Positions 9,468 through 18,706 of a stretch of 64,000 nt of DNA are shown here, one piece after another. Source of the stretch: Prochlorococcus marinus CUG1438 (GTDB lineage Bacteria; Cyanobacteriota; Cyanobacteriia; PCC-6307; Cyanobiaceae); contig JAEPLS010000001.1 of the NCBI GenBank assembly GCA_017644325.1, positions 434,001 through 498,000 of the forward strand, given 5' to 3'. The position numbers and the translations under genes are program-made. Below the pieces are notes generated by a model. It was not told the origin of the DNA. It made no database searches and worked only from the letters and a program-made list of their open reading frames with translations. Positions within the stretch are counted from its first letter, which is position 1, and each line of letters starts with the position of its first letter.

Positions 9468-10799
9468 TTAAGCTGCTTTATCATAATTTGACATCATCCT
9501 GAGTCTTTTCAGTGCTTTTGCTTCTAATTGCCTCACTCTTTCTCTAGAAACACCAATATCTTTACCTATTGCTGCAAGCGTTGATTCTTCAGTTCCATCT
9601 AGGCCAAATCTTTTTTTCATAATTTCTTGCTCTCTTTCATTAAGTTGAGCAAGCCAACTGCTTAAATGTTCTGTGAGGATAGATCGGTCCATTCCTTCCA
9701 TAGGATCTTCACTATTAGGGTCAGGAATAAGTTCCCCAAGAGTGCTTCTATCTTCTTCTCCTCTTGCATGTGCATCAAGAGATGCACATGGAGCACTTTG
9801 TGAAATCAAGTCTTCTAAATCTTTTTGTTCAATGCCCATTGCATTTGCCATTTCTAGTCTGCTTGGCTGTCTACCTAGTTTATGAGACAAATCTCTTGAA
9901 ACTCTTCTCATCTTTGATAGTTTTTCACTTATGTGGATGGGCAGTCTTATCGTTCTCGCACTATTATCTATCGCTCGAGTCATTCCTTGTCTAATCCACC
10001 AATAGGCGTAGGTGGAAAATTTATAGCCCATTTTAGGGTCAAACTTGTCAACTGCCCTCTCAAGACCAATTGTTCCTTCTTGTATTAAATCTAATAATTC
10101 TAAGCCTTGATTTTGATATTTCTTTGCTACTGATACAACTAGTCTTAGATTAGCCTCCATCATTTTGTCTCTGGCTCTTAAACCTCTTTTCAATTGTTTC
10201 CATTCATCCTGTTTATTGCAATTTTTAAAATATCTTTCGATGCATAAAATTAATTTTGCAAAATTATTTTTTGATTGACTATCGATTTTACTAAAGTTTT
10301 CTTTGCCGGCATAAATACTTTCTTCCAAATCATCTTTAAAGGATTTTTCGGGATTAGTATTTTGTTCTGTATTTTGAGTAATTACATTTTCTTTAAAATT
10401 AAAATCACTTTTAATAGCTAATGCTTCAGAGAGTTCATTGTTTTCAGTTACTGATTTAATAAGGTTTTTTAAGGTTTGAACCTTTTTTGCTAAATCAATT
10501 TCATCTTCTCCAGTTAACAATGGAACTCTTCCAATACTAGATAAGTAATGACCAATAGAATCAGTTACGAATCGTGTTGATCTTTTTTGGTTTTGCTTTG
10601 AATTTGTTCGGGATTTTACATTTCTCGATTCATTCCCAGTATTAGGTAACTTAAGCACCCCTGGGTTCTTCTTCGAAGAACTCTTGGACGATTTTGTTAA
10701 ATCTGGTTTTGCTTTGCGAGAATTACCCGCGGTGTTTGGTAATCTAGGCTCATCAACATTAACTGAAGAGCTCTTTGCAGATTCCAGAGGGATCCCCAT
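9468..10799 (-). CDS. RNA polymerase sigma-70 family factor (RpoD/SigA-like, probably group 2)
   Basis: Promoter-recognition subunit. Region 1.2 reads DSIGHYLSSIGRVPLLTGEDEI; region 2 includes NLRLVVSVAKKYQNQGLELLDLIQEG and the -10 binding YKFSTYAYWWIRQ; region 4 ends GVSRERVRQLEAKALKRLR. Between regions 1.2 and 2 is an insertion of about 80 residues. The first 75 residues are Ser/Lys/Asn-rich and hold a duplicated LPNT motif. A GTG at 10802 and an ATG at 10799 are adjacent; the AAGGAGG at 10808-10814 is 8 bases from the ATG and 5 from the GTG, so I chose the ATG (443 residues). Group 2 status is inferred; the principal sigma cannot be excluded. Confidence 0.9.
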   Translation of the reverse strand: MGIPLESAKSSSVNVDEPRLPNTAGNSRKAKPDLTKSSKSSSKKNPGVLKLPNTGNESRNVKSRTNSKQNQKRSTRFVTDSIGHYLSSIGRVPLLTGEDEIDLAKKVQTLKNLIKSVTENNELSEALAIKSDFNFKENVITQNTEQNTNPEKSFKDDLEESIYAGKENFSKIDSQSKNNFAKLILCIERYFKNCNKQDEWKQLKRGLRARDKMMEANLRLVVSVAKKYQNQGLELLDLIQEGTIGLERAVDKFDPKMGYKFSTYAYWWIRQGMTRAIDNSARTIRLPIHISEKLSKMRRVSRDLSHKLGRQPSRLEMANAMGIEQKDLEDLISQSAPCASLDAHARGEEDRSTLGELIPDPNSEDPMEGMDRSILTEHLSSWLAQLNEREQEIMKKRFGLDGTEESTLAAIGKDIGVSRERVRQLEAKALKRLRMMSNYDKAA

Positions 10800-10807
10800 C
10801 ACCCTGG

Positions 10808-10814
10808 CCTCCTT
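10808..10814 (-). promoter_or_regulatory. Strong Shine-Dalgarno site of the sigma-factor gene
   Basis: On the minus strand the bases read AAGGAGG, a full match to the anti-Shine-Dalgarno core. It is followed by 8 bases and then the ATG at 10799. Most genes in this window have only A/T-rich leaders, so this site stands out and decides the start. Confidence 0.75.
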
Positions 10815-11007
10815 AATAATGGATTTTTTAAAAAACTAGCACTGAAATTGAAATAAAAACTACTTTTACGTTGAAACTTTAAAGACAAAAAAAGATTTTT
10901 TTTTCAAAATTTCTTGAGATTAATTGACACGACAAGGATTTGTAAAAATATAAAATTTTCTAAAATATTAAGTATTTTTTTTAAATGTTATAAAAATCAA
11001 TATTTTA
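10815..11007. other. Sigma-factor leader and ppk 3' region without a gene
   Basis: About 190 bases between the ppk stop and the sigma-factor ribosome site. It is A/T-rich with runs of eight or nine T or A and no open frame of meaningful length on either strand. It must hold the sigma-gene promoter and any ppk terminator, but I could not pick a convincing -10/-35 pair or a G/C-rich hairpin. Confidence 0.5.
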
Positions 11008-13086
11008 TTACTGATTTATGAGGTCAATTTGTGATCGACTAATAGTTGAATTAATTACATATTTTTTGTATGAGCCATACTCATCCATTATCCAAGAAAA
11101 ATGATCATCCTTAATGTATGTTTGCAATAGTGAGTATATTTGTGATTTCAATTGCGAATTTTCTATTGGGGTAACAGCCTCTATCCTTCTATCAAGATTT
11201 CTTTTCATCCAATCTGCACTTCCAATAAATACTTCATGATTTTCATTATTGCAAAACCAAAAAATTCTTGAGTGTTCAAGAAAATGTCCAATAATGCTTA
11301 TAACTTTAATATTTTCACTTAAATTTTTTCTTTGCGGATATAAACAACAAATACCTCTTATGATGAGATCGATTTTTACTCCTTCTTGGGACGCTAAATA
11401 AAGTAATTGAATTATTTCTGGATCTACTAAAGAATTCATTTTTGCGATTATCTTAGCTTTTTTACCCTCTTGAGCATATTTAATTTCTCTCCTTATTAGA
11501 AATATAAATCTTTCTCTTAGGCATGAGGGAGATACTAATAATTTTTGGTAAGATTTTTGTTTAGAAAAACCTGATAAGTAATTAAATAATTCAAGTAGAT
11601 CTGACGAAATATCAGGATCCGTTGAAAGTAATCCTAAATCTGTATAAAACCTTGAAGTATTTGAATTGTAATTACCTGTTCCAATATGAAAATAATTTCT
11701 TAGGCTTCCTTTTTCTTTTCTAACGATTAAAGCTATTTTTGTATGTGTTTTAAATCCTATAATTCCATAGACAACATGAATTCCAGCTTGTTCAAGTTGT
11801 TTTGCCCATTGAATATTATTATCTTCATCAAATCTTGCTTTGAGTTCAACAAGAGTCATTACTTCTTTTCCATTTTCTGCGGCTCTCATTAGAGCCGTAA
11901 TAATAGGTGAATCTTTTGATACTCGATATAAAGTAATTTTAATAGCCATAACAAGTGGATCATCAGCTGCACTATTTATAAATTCTTCAACTGAAGTTTT
12001 AAACAAGTCATATGGATGATGAAGTAGGATGTCCTCTTTTCTAAGTATCTTGAAAATATTATTAATAGTATTGTTAGAGGGTAAATCTAAATTTTTTAAT
12101 TGCGGGTGAGTTTTTCCAATTAGTAGATTCTCTTTTAAATCATCTCTATTAATTTTTGTTAGTTGATTTAAATCATCAAGACCCAATAAACTTTTGCAAA
12201 AATATATATACTCTTTTTGTATTGAGATACTTTTAATGAGTAATTTTAAAATGTTTTCTGGCATATCGGAATCGACTTCTAATCTAACTACGTCTCCACC
12301 TAATCTTCTTTTTTGCAAACTTTGTTCAACGGCTAAGAGGAGATCATCAGCTTCAAGTTCTTTTAATTCTAAATCTGCATCTCTTGTCACTCTAAAAAAA
12401 GAATAATTTATACACTCCATTCCGTTAAATAGAGCATTTATATTATTTCCAATTAAATCTTCAACACTTATGAAAACGTGGGAATTTATATCATCACTTT
12501 CAATTATTTCATTCGGAATTTGTATAAATCTATTGATATTTTTTGTTGGTATTTTTATTCTGACAAATTGATTTTTAGAATTCTCCCCATCCTTTATTAA
12601 AGCTGCTAAGTTTAGGCTTAAATTACTTATAAATGGAAATGGATGTGCAGGATCAACGACTAATGGTGTTAATAAAGGAAATATAGATGAAGTAAAGTAG
12701 TTATTACACCAATTTTTTTGATTTTCGCTTAGATCACTATATTTTTTTATCACTACACCTTGTTTTTTGAGTTCATTATGTAATTCATTATTTATATAGT
12801 TCTCTTGAAGAGTAGTTAAATTTTTTACTTCTTTATTGATTTTTTTTAATTGCTCTTTTGGGGTAAGTCCATCAATACTTTTTTTGATAATACCTGCTTC
12901 GACTTGAGCCTTTAGAGAAGCTACTCTTACCATGAAAAATTCGTCAAGATTGTTGCTAAAAATTGAGCAAAATTTTACCTTGTCTAATGTTTTGTACTCT
13001 TTTTCCATACCAGTTAGGAGTACTCTTTTATTGAATTCAATCCAACTTAACTCTCTATTAATATAAATATCAGCCTTGTTTTCCAT
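11008..13086 (-). CDS. ppk: Polyphosphate kinase 1
   Basis: Makes polyphosphate from ATP, a phosphate and energy store. It has 692 residues, the normal Ppk1 length. The N-terminal domain starts NRELSWIEFNKRVL. The core has PYDLFKTSVEEFI, IKITLYRVSKDSPI, the catalytic histidine in FKTHTKIALIVRKE, and HIGTGNYN. The second phospholipase-D-like half carries FIGSADWMKRNLDRRIE. The ATG at 13086 overlaps the stop of the upstream MFS gene as TAATG, so the two are translationally linked. Confidence 0.97.
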   Translation of the reverse strand: MENKADIYINRELSWIEFNKRVLLTGMEKEYKTLDKVKFCSIFSNNLDEFFMVRVASLKAQVEAGIIKKSIDGLTPKEQLKKINKEVKNLTTLQENYINNELHNELKKQGVVIKKYSDLSENQKNWCNNYFTSSIFPLLTPLVVDPAHPFPFISNLSLNLAALIKDGENSKNQFVRIKIPTKNINRFIQIPNEIIESDDINSHVFISVEDLIGNNINALFNGMECINYSFFRVTRDADLELKELEADDLLLAVEQSLQKRRLGGDVVRLEVDSDMPENILKLLIKSISIQKEYIYFCKSLLGLDDLNQLTKINRDDLKENLLIGKTHPQLKNLDLPSNNTINNIFKILRKEDILLHHPYDLFKTSVEEFINSAADDPLVMAIKITLYRVSKDSPIITALMRAAENGKEVMTLVELKARFDEDNNIQWAKQLEQAGIHVVYGIIGFKTHTKIALIVRKEKGSLRNYFHIGTGNYNSNTSRFYTDLGLLSTDPDISSDLLELFNYLSGFSKQKSYQKLLVSPSCLRERFIFLIRREIKYAQEGKKAKIIAKMNSLVDPEIIQLLYLASQEGVKIDLIIRGICCLYPQRKNLSENIKVISIIGHFLEHSRIFWFCNNENHEVFIGSADWMKRNLDRRIEAVTPIENSQLKSQIYSLLQTYIKDDHFSWIMDEYGSYKKYVINSTISRSQIDLINQ

Positions 13087-14369
13087 TAAGAAACTTTCGA
13101 TTTTTGATTATAAATAAAATTATTATTTTTACCCTCTGCAATAAGGTATATCATGAAAATTAAGATAATGGAACCAGCAATAAATGGTGATTTAGGTCCA
13201 AAGCCATCATAAACTCGTCCAGCCATTGCTATACCTAAAACTCCTCCAAGACTTTGCAGACCCTGGAGATTACTTAATATTGATCCTTGTTTATCCACGT
13301 CTAATTTCTTTGATATAAGTGCTCTTAAGGTTGGTGTAATTAAACCGGCCCCAATGGCTAAAAATGAAACAGCTGTATAAATATTAACTATTGCCTTTTC
13401 TTTGGGAGCAGTTATTAAAAGCGAACACGCTAAAAGAATGAAGCCTGATCCTATAAGTGTTAATTTCATTTCTCCTAATTGCTTTACCAAAGGTCCAATA
13501 AGTAGTCCTTGAACAATAATTGCAATAATTCCAACAACTACAAGAGTTCCACTTGATGCTTTGGTTGACCAGCCTAATGACTCTTGAAGGAAAAATATTA
13601 GGATATTAGTCAATCCAGTAAAAGCAATAAAGTAAATAAAAAATGCTAAGGATAATTTTCTAATTTTTACTTCTTTGAATACAGTAAATAGTTGTTTGAA
13701 AGGGTTTTTAAAAATTGTTTTTAATTTATTTGAGGCATTTTTCGGTTTTGTTTCTGGTAGGTAGAAGAATACTAAAAGAAAGTTTATTATTGGAATGATT
13801 GAAGCTATCAAAACTGGAATAATAAAATTATTGTTTGTATTTTTTGCAAATATTACAACGAAAATATTTCCTAAGAAAAAACTTAAACCAAAAGCTACGC
13901 CAATTAGTCCAAATGTTTTTGCTCTTTTTTCAGGACTTGAAATGTCTGCAAGAATTGTTGTAGCTGTGGCTGCTGTGCCACCACTTAAACCGTCAATCAG
14001 TCTTGCTAAAAATAATAAAAATAAAGGGATAGCAGCTATAGAATTTGACCAATTAAAAAGAACAGTAAAGGATAATATTGAAATTCCTATTATTGAGCCA
14101 GTAATACAAAAAAGAGTAACAGGTCTTCTGCCGAATCTATCACTCATAATTCCTATAAAAGGAGAAGCTACAAATTGAGATAATTGGTAAGTACAAGATA
14201 ATAATCCATATGTACTTGCTTTAGAGTCAAAAAGTAAAACAAAAGAAGGTAAAATAGGTAGAAGGATACTTTCACTTAATCGATCATTTAGAAGAGTGAT
14301 AAAAGCACTAAGGAGTGTAAACTTTTTATTTGGTTCCAATAAATCTTCTTTCACAATATTTGCCTTCAA
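13086..14369 (-). CDS. Major facilitator superfamily transporter
   Basis: A 427-residue protein with about 12 membrane segments and the MFS A-motif between helices 2 and 3, GIMSDRFGRRPV. The region LSGGTAATATTILADISSPEKRAKTFG fits drug:H+ antiporter-1 members (TetA-like); the real substrate cannot be told from sequence. The second half contains a weaker A-motif copy at GPLVKQLGEMKLTL. It sits directly upstream of ppk with a TAATG overlap and is divergent from cobA with only 30 bases between starts. Confidence 0.88.
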   Translation of the reverse strand: MKANIVKEDLLEPNKKFTLLSAFITLLNDRLSESILLPILPSFVLLFDSKASTYGLLSCTYQLSQFVASPFIGIMSDRFGRRPVTLFCITGSIIGISILSFTVLFNWSNSIAAIPLFLLFLARLIDGLSGGTAATATTILADISSPEKRAKTFGLIGVAFGLSFFLGNIFVVIFAKNTNNNFIIPVLIASIIPIINFLLVFFYLPETKPKNASNKLKTIFKNPFKQLFTVFKEVKIRKLSLAFFIYFIAFTGLTNILIFFLQESLGWSTKASSGTLVVVGIIAIIVQGLLIGPLVKQLGEMKLTLIGSGFILLACSLLITAPKEKAIVNIYTAVSFLAIGAGLITPTLRALISKKLDVDKQGSILSNLQGLQSLGGVLGIAMAGRVYDGFGPKSPFIAGSIILIFMIYLIAEGKNNNFIYNQKSKVS

Positions 14370-14399
14370 TCCTATTAACTTCTACTACCATACTTGTTA

Positions 14400-15215
14400 A
14401 TGGAGATTAATGTGCCTGGTATTGTTTATTTAGTTGGAGCAGGTCCTGGTGATCCTGAACTTTTAACTCTAAAAGCTTTACGCCTAATAAAAAATTGTGA
14501 TGCATTAGTACATGATGCTTTAATCCCTGATGAAATAACAAAAGAGGCAGGAAAAAATACAGAGATTTTCCATGTAGGTAAAAGAGCTGGGAAGTGTTCT
14601 GTACCTCAGGCTGAAACTAATGCCCTTATTTTGAAATTGGCAAAAGAAGGTAAAAATGTTGTGAGGCTCAAAGGGGGAGATCCGTTTGTTTTTTCAAGGG
14701 GTGGTGAAGAAGTATCTTTTTTAGAAAAAAATGGCGTATCAGTTGAAATAGTTCCTGGTATAACTTCTGGTATAGCTGCTCCTACTTACTTTGGTATTCC
14801 ACTTACTCATAGAGATGCTGCGAGTTCTGTAACTTTTGTGACTGGGCATGAAAATATAGCTAAAGAAAAAAAGAGCGTAAATTGGAGAAATTTAGCTAAA
14901 TCTTCAGATAGTTTAGTAATTTTTATGGGTATAAAAAATATTCAATTTATTGTAGAGGAATTAATTTTAGGAGGCTTATGTAAGGATACAAAATGCGCTG
15001 TAATCCAGGAAGCTACTTTGAAAAATCAAAAATGTTTTATAGAGAAATTAGATAATCTTCCAAATAAAATTAAAGATAAAGAATTTTTAGCTCCATCTAT
15101 TATCATTATTGGAAAAATTGTTGAATTTAAGGTTAATAACAATATAACTAAAGTGTCTGATGTCTATTTACCAGATATTAATAAAGTTCAATTATATAAT
15201 AAATCCCAAAAGTAA
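14400..15215 (+). CDS. cobA: Uroporphyrinogen-III C-methyltransferase (SUMT)
   Basis: Methylates uroporphyrinogen III at C2 and C7 with SAM, giving precorrin-2 for cobalamin and siroheme. It has 271 residues from the ATG at 14400; a TTG at 14394 is also in frame but less likely. The SAM-binding motif VYLVGAGPGDPELLTLKALR is at the N-terminus; VVRLKGGDPFVFSRGGEE and VPGITSGIAAPTYFGIPLTHR are the standard tetrapyrrole methylase motifs. No CysG dehydrogenase domain is fused. The end overlaps the convergent aminotransferase gene by 28 bases. Confidence 0.95.
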   Translation: MEINVPGIVYLVGAGPGDPELLTLKALRLIKNCDALVHDALIPDEITKEAGKNTEIFHVGKRAGKCSVPQAETNALILKLAKEGKNVVRLKGGDPFVFSRGGEEVSFLEKNGVSVEIVPGITSGIAAPTYFGIPLTHRDAASSVTFVTGHENIAKEKKSVNWRNLAKSSDSLVIFMGIKNIQFIVEELILGGLCKDTKCAVIQEATLKNQKCFIEKLDNLPNKIKDKEFLAPSIIIIGKIVEFKVNNNITKVSDVYLPDINKVQLYNKSQK

Positions 15216-16015
15216 ATTGGATTGAATTTAGGTTTAAGCTTTAAATCATTGACTTGATTAATTTGTCTGCAAGATAAGCTATTAATTGCAACTATTATGT
15301 CATCATTTTGAAATTCTGGAGGAATTAATTCTTCTTTTACAATTTTCAATTTTAAAGCTTTAGAAACCATAATCCCCTCTAAACAGCCGCTCTCTTTTCT
15401 AGGAGTTATCCATTGATTATTTCTTTTAATTACCAGATTAAATGTACTGCCACAACAAAGTTCACCTGACGTATTCAATAGGATAGAGTCATTAAATGAT
15501 TTTTTATTAGCTTCTGTCAAAACTTGTATTGCCTGATTATATGAAAATGTTTTGCATTTACTTATTAGACTAAATTCATTTATTTTTTCTGTTTGACTAA
15601 TAAAAACGCTTATCGGATTAAAATTCGGTTTGATTTTATAGAACTCAAGCCATAAATTATCTAAATCTTTTGTCTCTAAAGTGCTATCAATTGTTAGTGT
15701 TCGACCTTCATTAGTTCCTCGACTATAGTTTATTCTTACTGAAGCAAATTGATCAGTCTTAAGCGATAACTTTTTAATTCCATCATGAATAATTTGTCTC
15801 AAAGTTAATTTATTTATTTTGAGATTAATATTTAAAATTTTGCTACTTTTTTCTAACCTTTTAAAGTGTTCATCAAAAAGAACAGGTTTGTTTTCCTTTA
15901 TCAAAATAGTTTCAAATATACCATCAGCAAATTTTAATCCTCTATTATTAGCAGCAATAAATATTCTATCAATATCTAGCCATTGATCCCTGTACCAGCC
16001 TAATGTTTCAATCAT
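15188..16015 (-). CDS. pabC: Class IV PLP aminotransferase, probable aminodeoxychorismate lyase
   Basis: Probably converts 4-amino-4-deoxychorismate to p-aminobenzoate for folate. A 275-residue fold-type IV protein: NRGLKFADGIFETILI near the start, the PLP lysine in KCKTFSYNQAIQ, and SGELCCGSTFNLVI plus GCLEGIM for cofactor phosphate. These motifs also occur in branched-chain and D-amino-acid aminotransferases; the PabC call rests on the ATGA overlap with pabB directly upstream. Last gene of the ten-gene minus-strand run. Confidence 0.78.
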   Translation of the reverse strand: MIETLGWYRDQWLDIDRIFIAANNRGLKFADGIFETILIKENKPVLFDEHFKRLEKSSKILNINLKINKLTLRQIIHDGIKKLSLKTDQFASVRINYSRGTNEGRTLTIDSTLETKDLDNLWLEFYKIKPNFNPISVFISQTEKINEFSLISKCKTFSYNQAIQVLTEANKKSFNDSILLNTSGELCCGSTFNLVIKRNNQWITPRKESGCLEGIMVSKALKLKIVKEELIPPEFQNDDIIVAINSLSCRQINQVNDLKLKPKFNPIYFWDLLYN

Positions 16016-17331
16016 TTTAGTGAATCAATTAATGGTAAAAGTTTCCACTTTAGTTCATTAGTTTCCTCTTCAGGGTTTGAGTCAATAACTATTCCGCAAC
16101 CAGCATATATATTGATTTTTTTGTCTTTAATTAAAAATGATCTTATTAGTATATTGCTGTCAAACTCTCCATTCCAGTCAAGCTTCAAAAATGAGCCACA
16201 GTATGGCCCGCGTTCACATTCTTCTAATTCAAAGAGTCTCTGGCATGATCTTAATTTAGGTGCTCCAGTTATAGAGCCCCCAGGCCAACAAGCTTTTAGT
16301 AAATCGATCCAGTTCTTGTCTTTTTTTAATTTGCCTCTAATTACTGAAGTTAGATGATGAACTTTTAAGAAACTTTCAAGCTTTAATACTTCTGGCACCA
16401 AAATACTTCCTGTCTCGCAAACTTTACTTAAATCATTTCTTATTAGGTCAACAATCATAATATTTTCTGCTCTATCTTTTTCGTTAGTTATTAAATCGAT
16501 AGCATTAAGTGCATCTTGATTTAAATCATTATCTCTAGATCTAGTTCCTTTGATAGGTCTTGATTCTACATAATTTTTTTTATCTATTTTTATAAATCTT
16601 TCTGGCGAGGTAGATAATACCGCCTCTTTATAGTCATCCTTATTATTTATTATTATTCCTCCAAAGGGAGCTCTTAATTTACTTCTTATTTTTAAATAAA
16701 TATCTAGAGGATTATAGTTTTTGGAAGATTCAATTTCGCATTTAGTTGTTAGGTTTGCTTGAAATAAATCTCCTATGGAAATTAATTTTTTTAATTTTAT
16801 AATATTTTTTTGAAATTTTTCAGCCATTTCGTCTAAATTAATTTTTGAAAAGTTAAAATTCAAATTTGTTTTAATAATATTTTCTTTCCCAATAGTGTTT
16901 ATATTGTTGATTATTTTTTTGTAATTCATCAATTCAGATGAGTTTGTGCCTTCGATTATTATTTCTTTTTTTATTAGATTACATTTAATGATTGGATCAT
17001 ATGATGCAATCCATAAAGTTGCCATATCAGATTGTCGCCATGGGTTTTTTGGTTCTATGTATACTCCAGCTTCATAACTTAACCATCCGATCCAAAATCC
17101 TTTTTCAATATTTTTTAAACTGTTAAAGGGATTATTAGTTTTGTCTAAGTTATTGATATCTCTTGATTGAATGATTTCTTTAGGTTTAATTCCTATTATT
17201 GACCATTCCCCATTTTCTTTACCATCACTGTCTAGCCAAGCTAATCCTTTATCTCCAAATTTCTTTGTTAGATGATACGTAATAAGCGCTGGATCTATCC
17301 ATGTTTCTAGAATTATTTTTTTTATTTTCAT
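16012..17331 (-). CDS. pabB: Aminodeoxychorismate synthase component I (anthranilate synthase I family)
   Basis: Aminates chorismate for p-aminobenzoate. It has 439 residues with the chorismate-binding core: RPIKGTRSRD, AENIMIVDLIRNDLSKVCETGS, HHLTSVIRGKL and PGGSITGAPKLRS. Its PIKGT lysine motif is typical of PabB rather than TrpE, where the residue is usually alanine. The glutaminase partner (PabA/TrpG) is not in this window. It overlaps queC upstream and pabC downstream, each by ATGA, so the three are translationally linked. Confidence 0.9.
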   Translation of the reverse strand: MKIKKIILETWIDPALITYHLTKKFGDKGLAWLDSDGKENGEWSIIGIKPKEIIQSRDINNLDKTNNPFNSLKNIEKGFWIGWLSYEAGVYIEPKNPWRQSDMATLWIASYDPIIKCNLIKKEIIIEGTNSSELMNYKKIINNINTIGKENIIKTNLNFNFSKINLDEMAEKFQKNIIKLKKLISIGDLFQANLTTKCEIESSKNYNPLDIYLKIRSKLRAPFGGIIINNKDDYKEAVLSTSPERFIKIDKKNYVESRPIKGTRSRDNDLNQDALNAIDLITNEKDRAENIMIVDLIRNDLSKVCETGSILVPEVLKLESFLKVHHLTSVIRGKLKKDKNWIDLLKACWPGGSITGAPKLRSCQRLFELEECERGPYCGSFLKLDWNGEFDSNILIRSFLIKDKKINIYAGCGIVIDSNPEEETNELKWKLLPLIDSLK

Positions 17332-18002
17332 TTTTTGTTATTGTTATTTAGCCATTTTTCATAAGCGGTATTTCTAATTCTGCAACTATCACACTTACCA
17401 CATGGTTTTGAATTTCCTGAATAACAACTCCATGTTTTATCTAAAGGGACATGATTATCAAAAGCTAATTGAATAATTTCCTCTTTATTTAGATCTAATA
17501 GTGGAGTCCAAAGTTTTATTGGGTTATTTTCTCTTCCTCTTTTATTGGCTAAATCTGCTAATTCTTGAAATTTTTTAATATAGTCAGGTCTGCAATCTGG
17601 ATAACCAGAATAATCTAGTGCATTAACTCCTAATCCTATAAAATCAGCATCTATAGCTTCGGCATAACTTAGTGCAACGGAAATAAATATAGTATTTCTC
17701 CCAGGAACATAAGTATTAGGAATTTTATTAGTTTGTACTCCTTCTATTGGAATATTTTTCTGGGTATCAGTTAATGAAGAGCCTCCCCATAAAGATAAGT
17801 CAAGTTTAATAACTTTAAATTCTTGGATATCAAAGTGTTTTGCAATGATTGATGCAGAATTTAATTCTTTTTTATGGCGTTGACCGTAGTCAAATGAAAG
17901 GCCAAAAATTTTAGCTTCGGATTTTTTTGCGATACCAGTAACTGTAGAAGAATCTAAACCCCCAGATAATAAAACTACTATTGATTTATTTTTAAGAGTC
18001 AT
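17328..18002 (-). CDS. queC: 7-cyano-7-deazaguanine synthase
   Basis: ATP-dependent conversion of 7-carboxy-7-deazaguanine to preQ0 for queuosine. It has 224 residues with the PP-loop LLSGGLDSST at the N-terminus, FDYGQRHKKEL, VPGRNTIFISVA, and a C-terminal zinc site CYSGNSKPCGKCDSC holding four cysteines. It lies 6 bases after queE, its pathway partner, and overlaps pabB by 4 bases. Confidence 0.96.
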   Translation of the reverse strand: MTLKNKSIVVLLSGGLDSSTVTGIAKKSEAKIFGLSFDYGQRHKKELNSASIIAKHFDIQEFKVIKLDLSLWGGSSLTDTQKNIPIEGVQTNKIPNTYVPGRNTIFISVALSYAEAIDADFIGLGVNALDYSGYPDCRPDYIKKFQELADLANKRGRENNPIKLWTPLLDLNKEEIIQLAFDNHVPLDKTWSCYSGNSKPCGKCDSCRIRNTAYEKWLNNNNKK

Positions 18003-18008
18003 ATGATT

Positions 18009-18692
18009 TTATTTAATTTTTAAGTATTTGTGAGTTTGAAGGCTCAATTTCCAATCGGGGTTATTTTTTACGAAATCAATAGCAAGAGAAAAACCATTTG
18101 CATTGTTCCATGCTGGCTGTAAATAAAAAATTTTATCTTCTTTTTTAAAGCCATCTTTGCTTTTTGAAAGTTGATATTGTTTTAAAGTTTCTTTTTTTAT
18201 TTGAATAGCAAATTCAATATCTTTTACTTCATTTATGATTATTTTGATTTCATTACAGCTTTTTAAAAAATAATTCTTTGGAGGTAAGTGTCTTTTAGGA
18301 GATAAAGTAATCCAGTCATAACTACCTGATATCGGATTAACTCCACTTGTCTCAATATGTATTTTCATTGAGTTTTGTTCTTCTCCCACAGTCATTTTTT
18401 TTATTGCATTGCAAAAATTATCCAAGTTATGTTGTAAAGGTTCTCCACCTGTAATAACGCAAAAAGATGCCCCTTTCCCTCTAGCAATTTTTATACGATC
18501 AATTATTTTCTCAATTGATATAGAGGGGTATTTTTTCTCGTCCCATGAATTCTTGGTATCGCACCACGAACATCCAACTTTACAACCTGCTAATCTTACA
18601 AAAAAAGCACTTTTTCCAGCGTGATAGCCTTCACCTTGTAATGAATGAAATTGTTCGACTATGGGTAAAAAATTTGTCATTTTTTCATTCAA
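18009..18692 (-). CDS. queE: 7-carboxy-7-deazaguanine synthase (radical SAM)
   Basis: Rearranges carboxy-tetrahydropterin to 7-carboxy-7-deazaguanine. It has 227 residues; the radical SAM cysteines are CKVGCSWC (Cx3CxxC), followed by the GGEPL SAM motif. The N-terminal FHSLQGEGYHAGKSAFFVRLAGC is a QueE signature. There is an alternative Met four codons into the ORF. It sits 14 bases downstream of pyrG and 6 upstream of queC. Confidence 0.95.
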   Translation of the reverse strand: MNEKMTNFLPIVEQFHSLQGEGYHAGKSAFFVRLAGCKVGCSWCDTKNSWDEKKYPSISIEKIIDRIKIARGKGASFCVITGGEPLQHNLDNFCNAIKKMTVGEEQNSMKIHIETSGVNPISGSYDWITLSPKRHLPPKNYFLKSCNEIKIIINEVKDIEFAIQIKKETLKQYQLSKSKDGFKKEDKIFYLQPAWNNANGFSLAIDFVKNNPDWKLSLQTHKYLKIK

Positions 18693-18706
18693 AAAAATAA
18701 GGAATA

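Noticed and set aside
13795-14178. A 127-codon frame antisense to the MFS gene
   Set aside because: Mirror of the hydrophobic helices of the real gene, with no neighbouring support.
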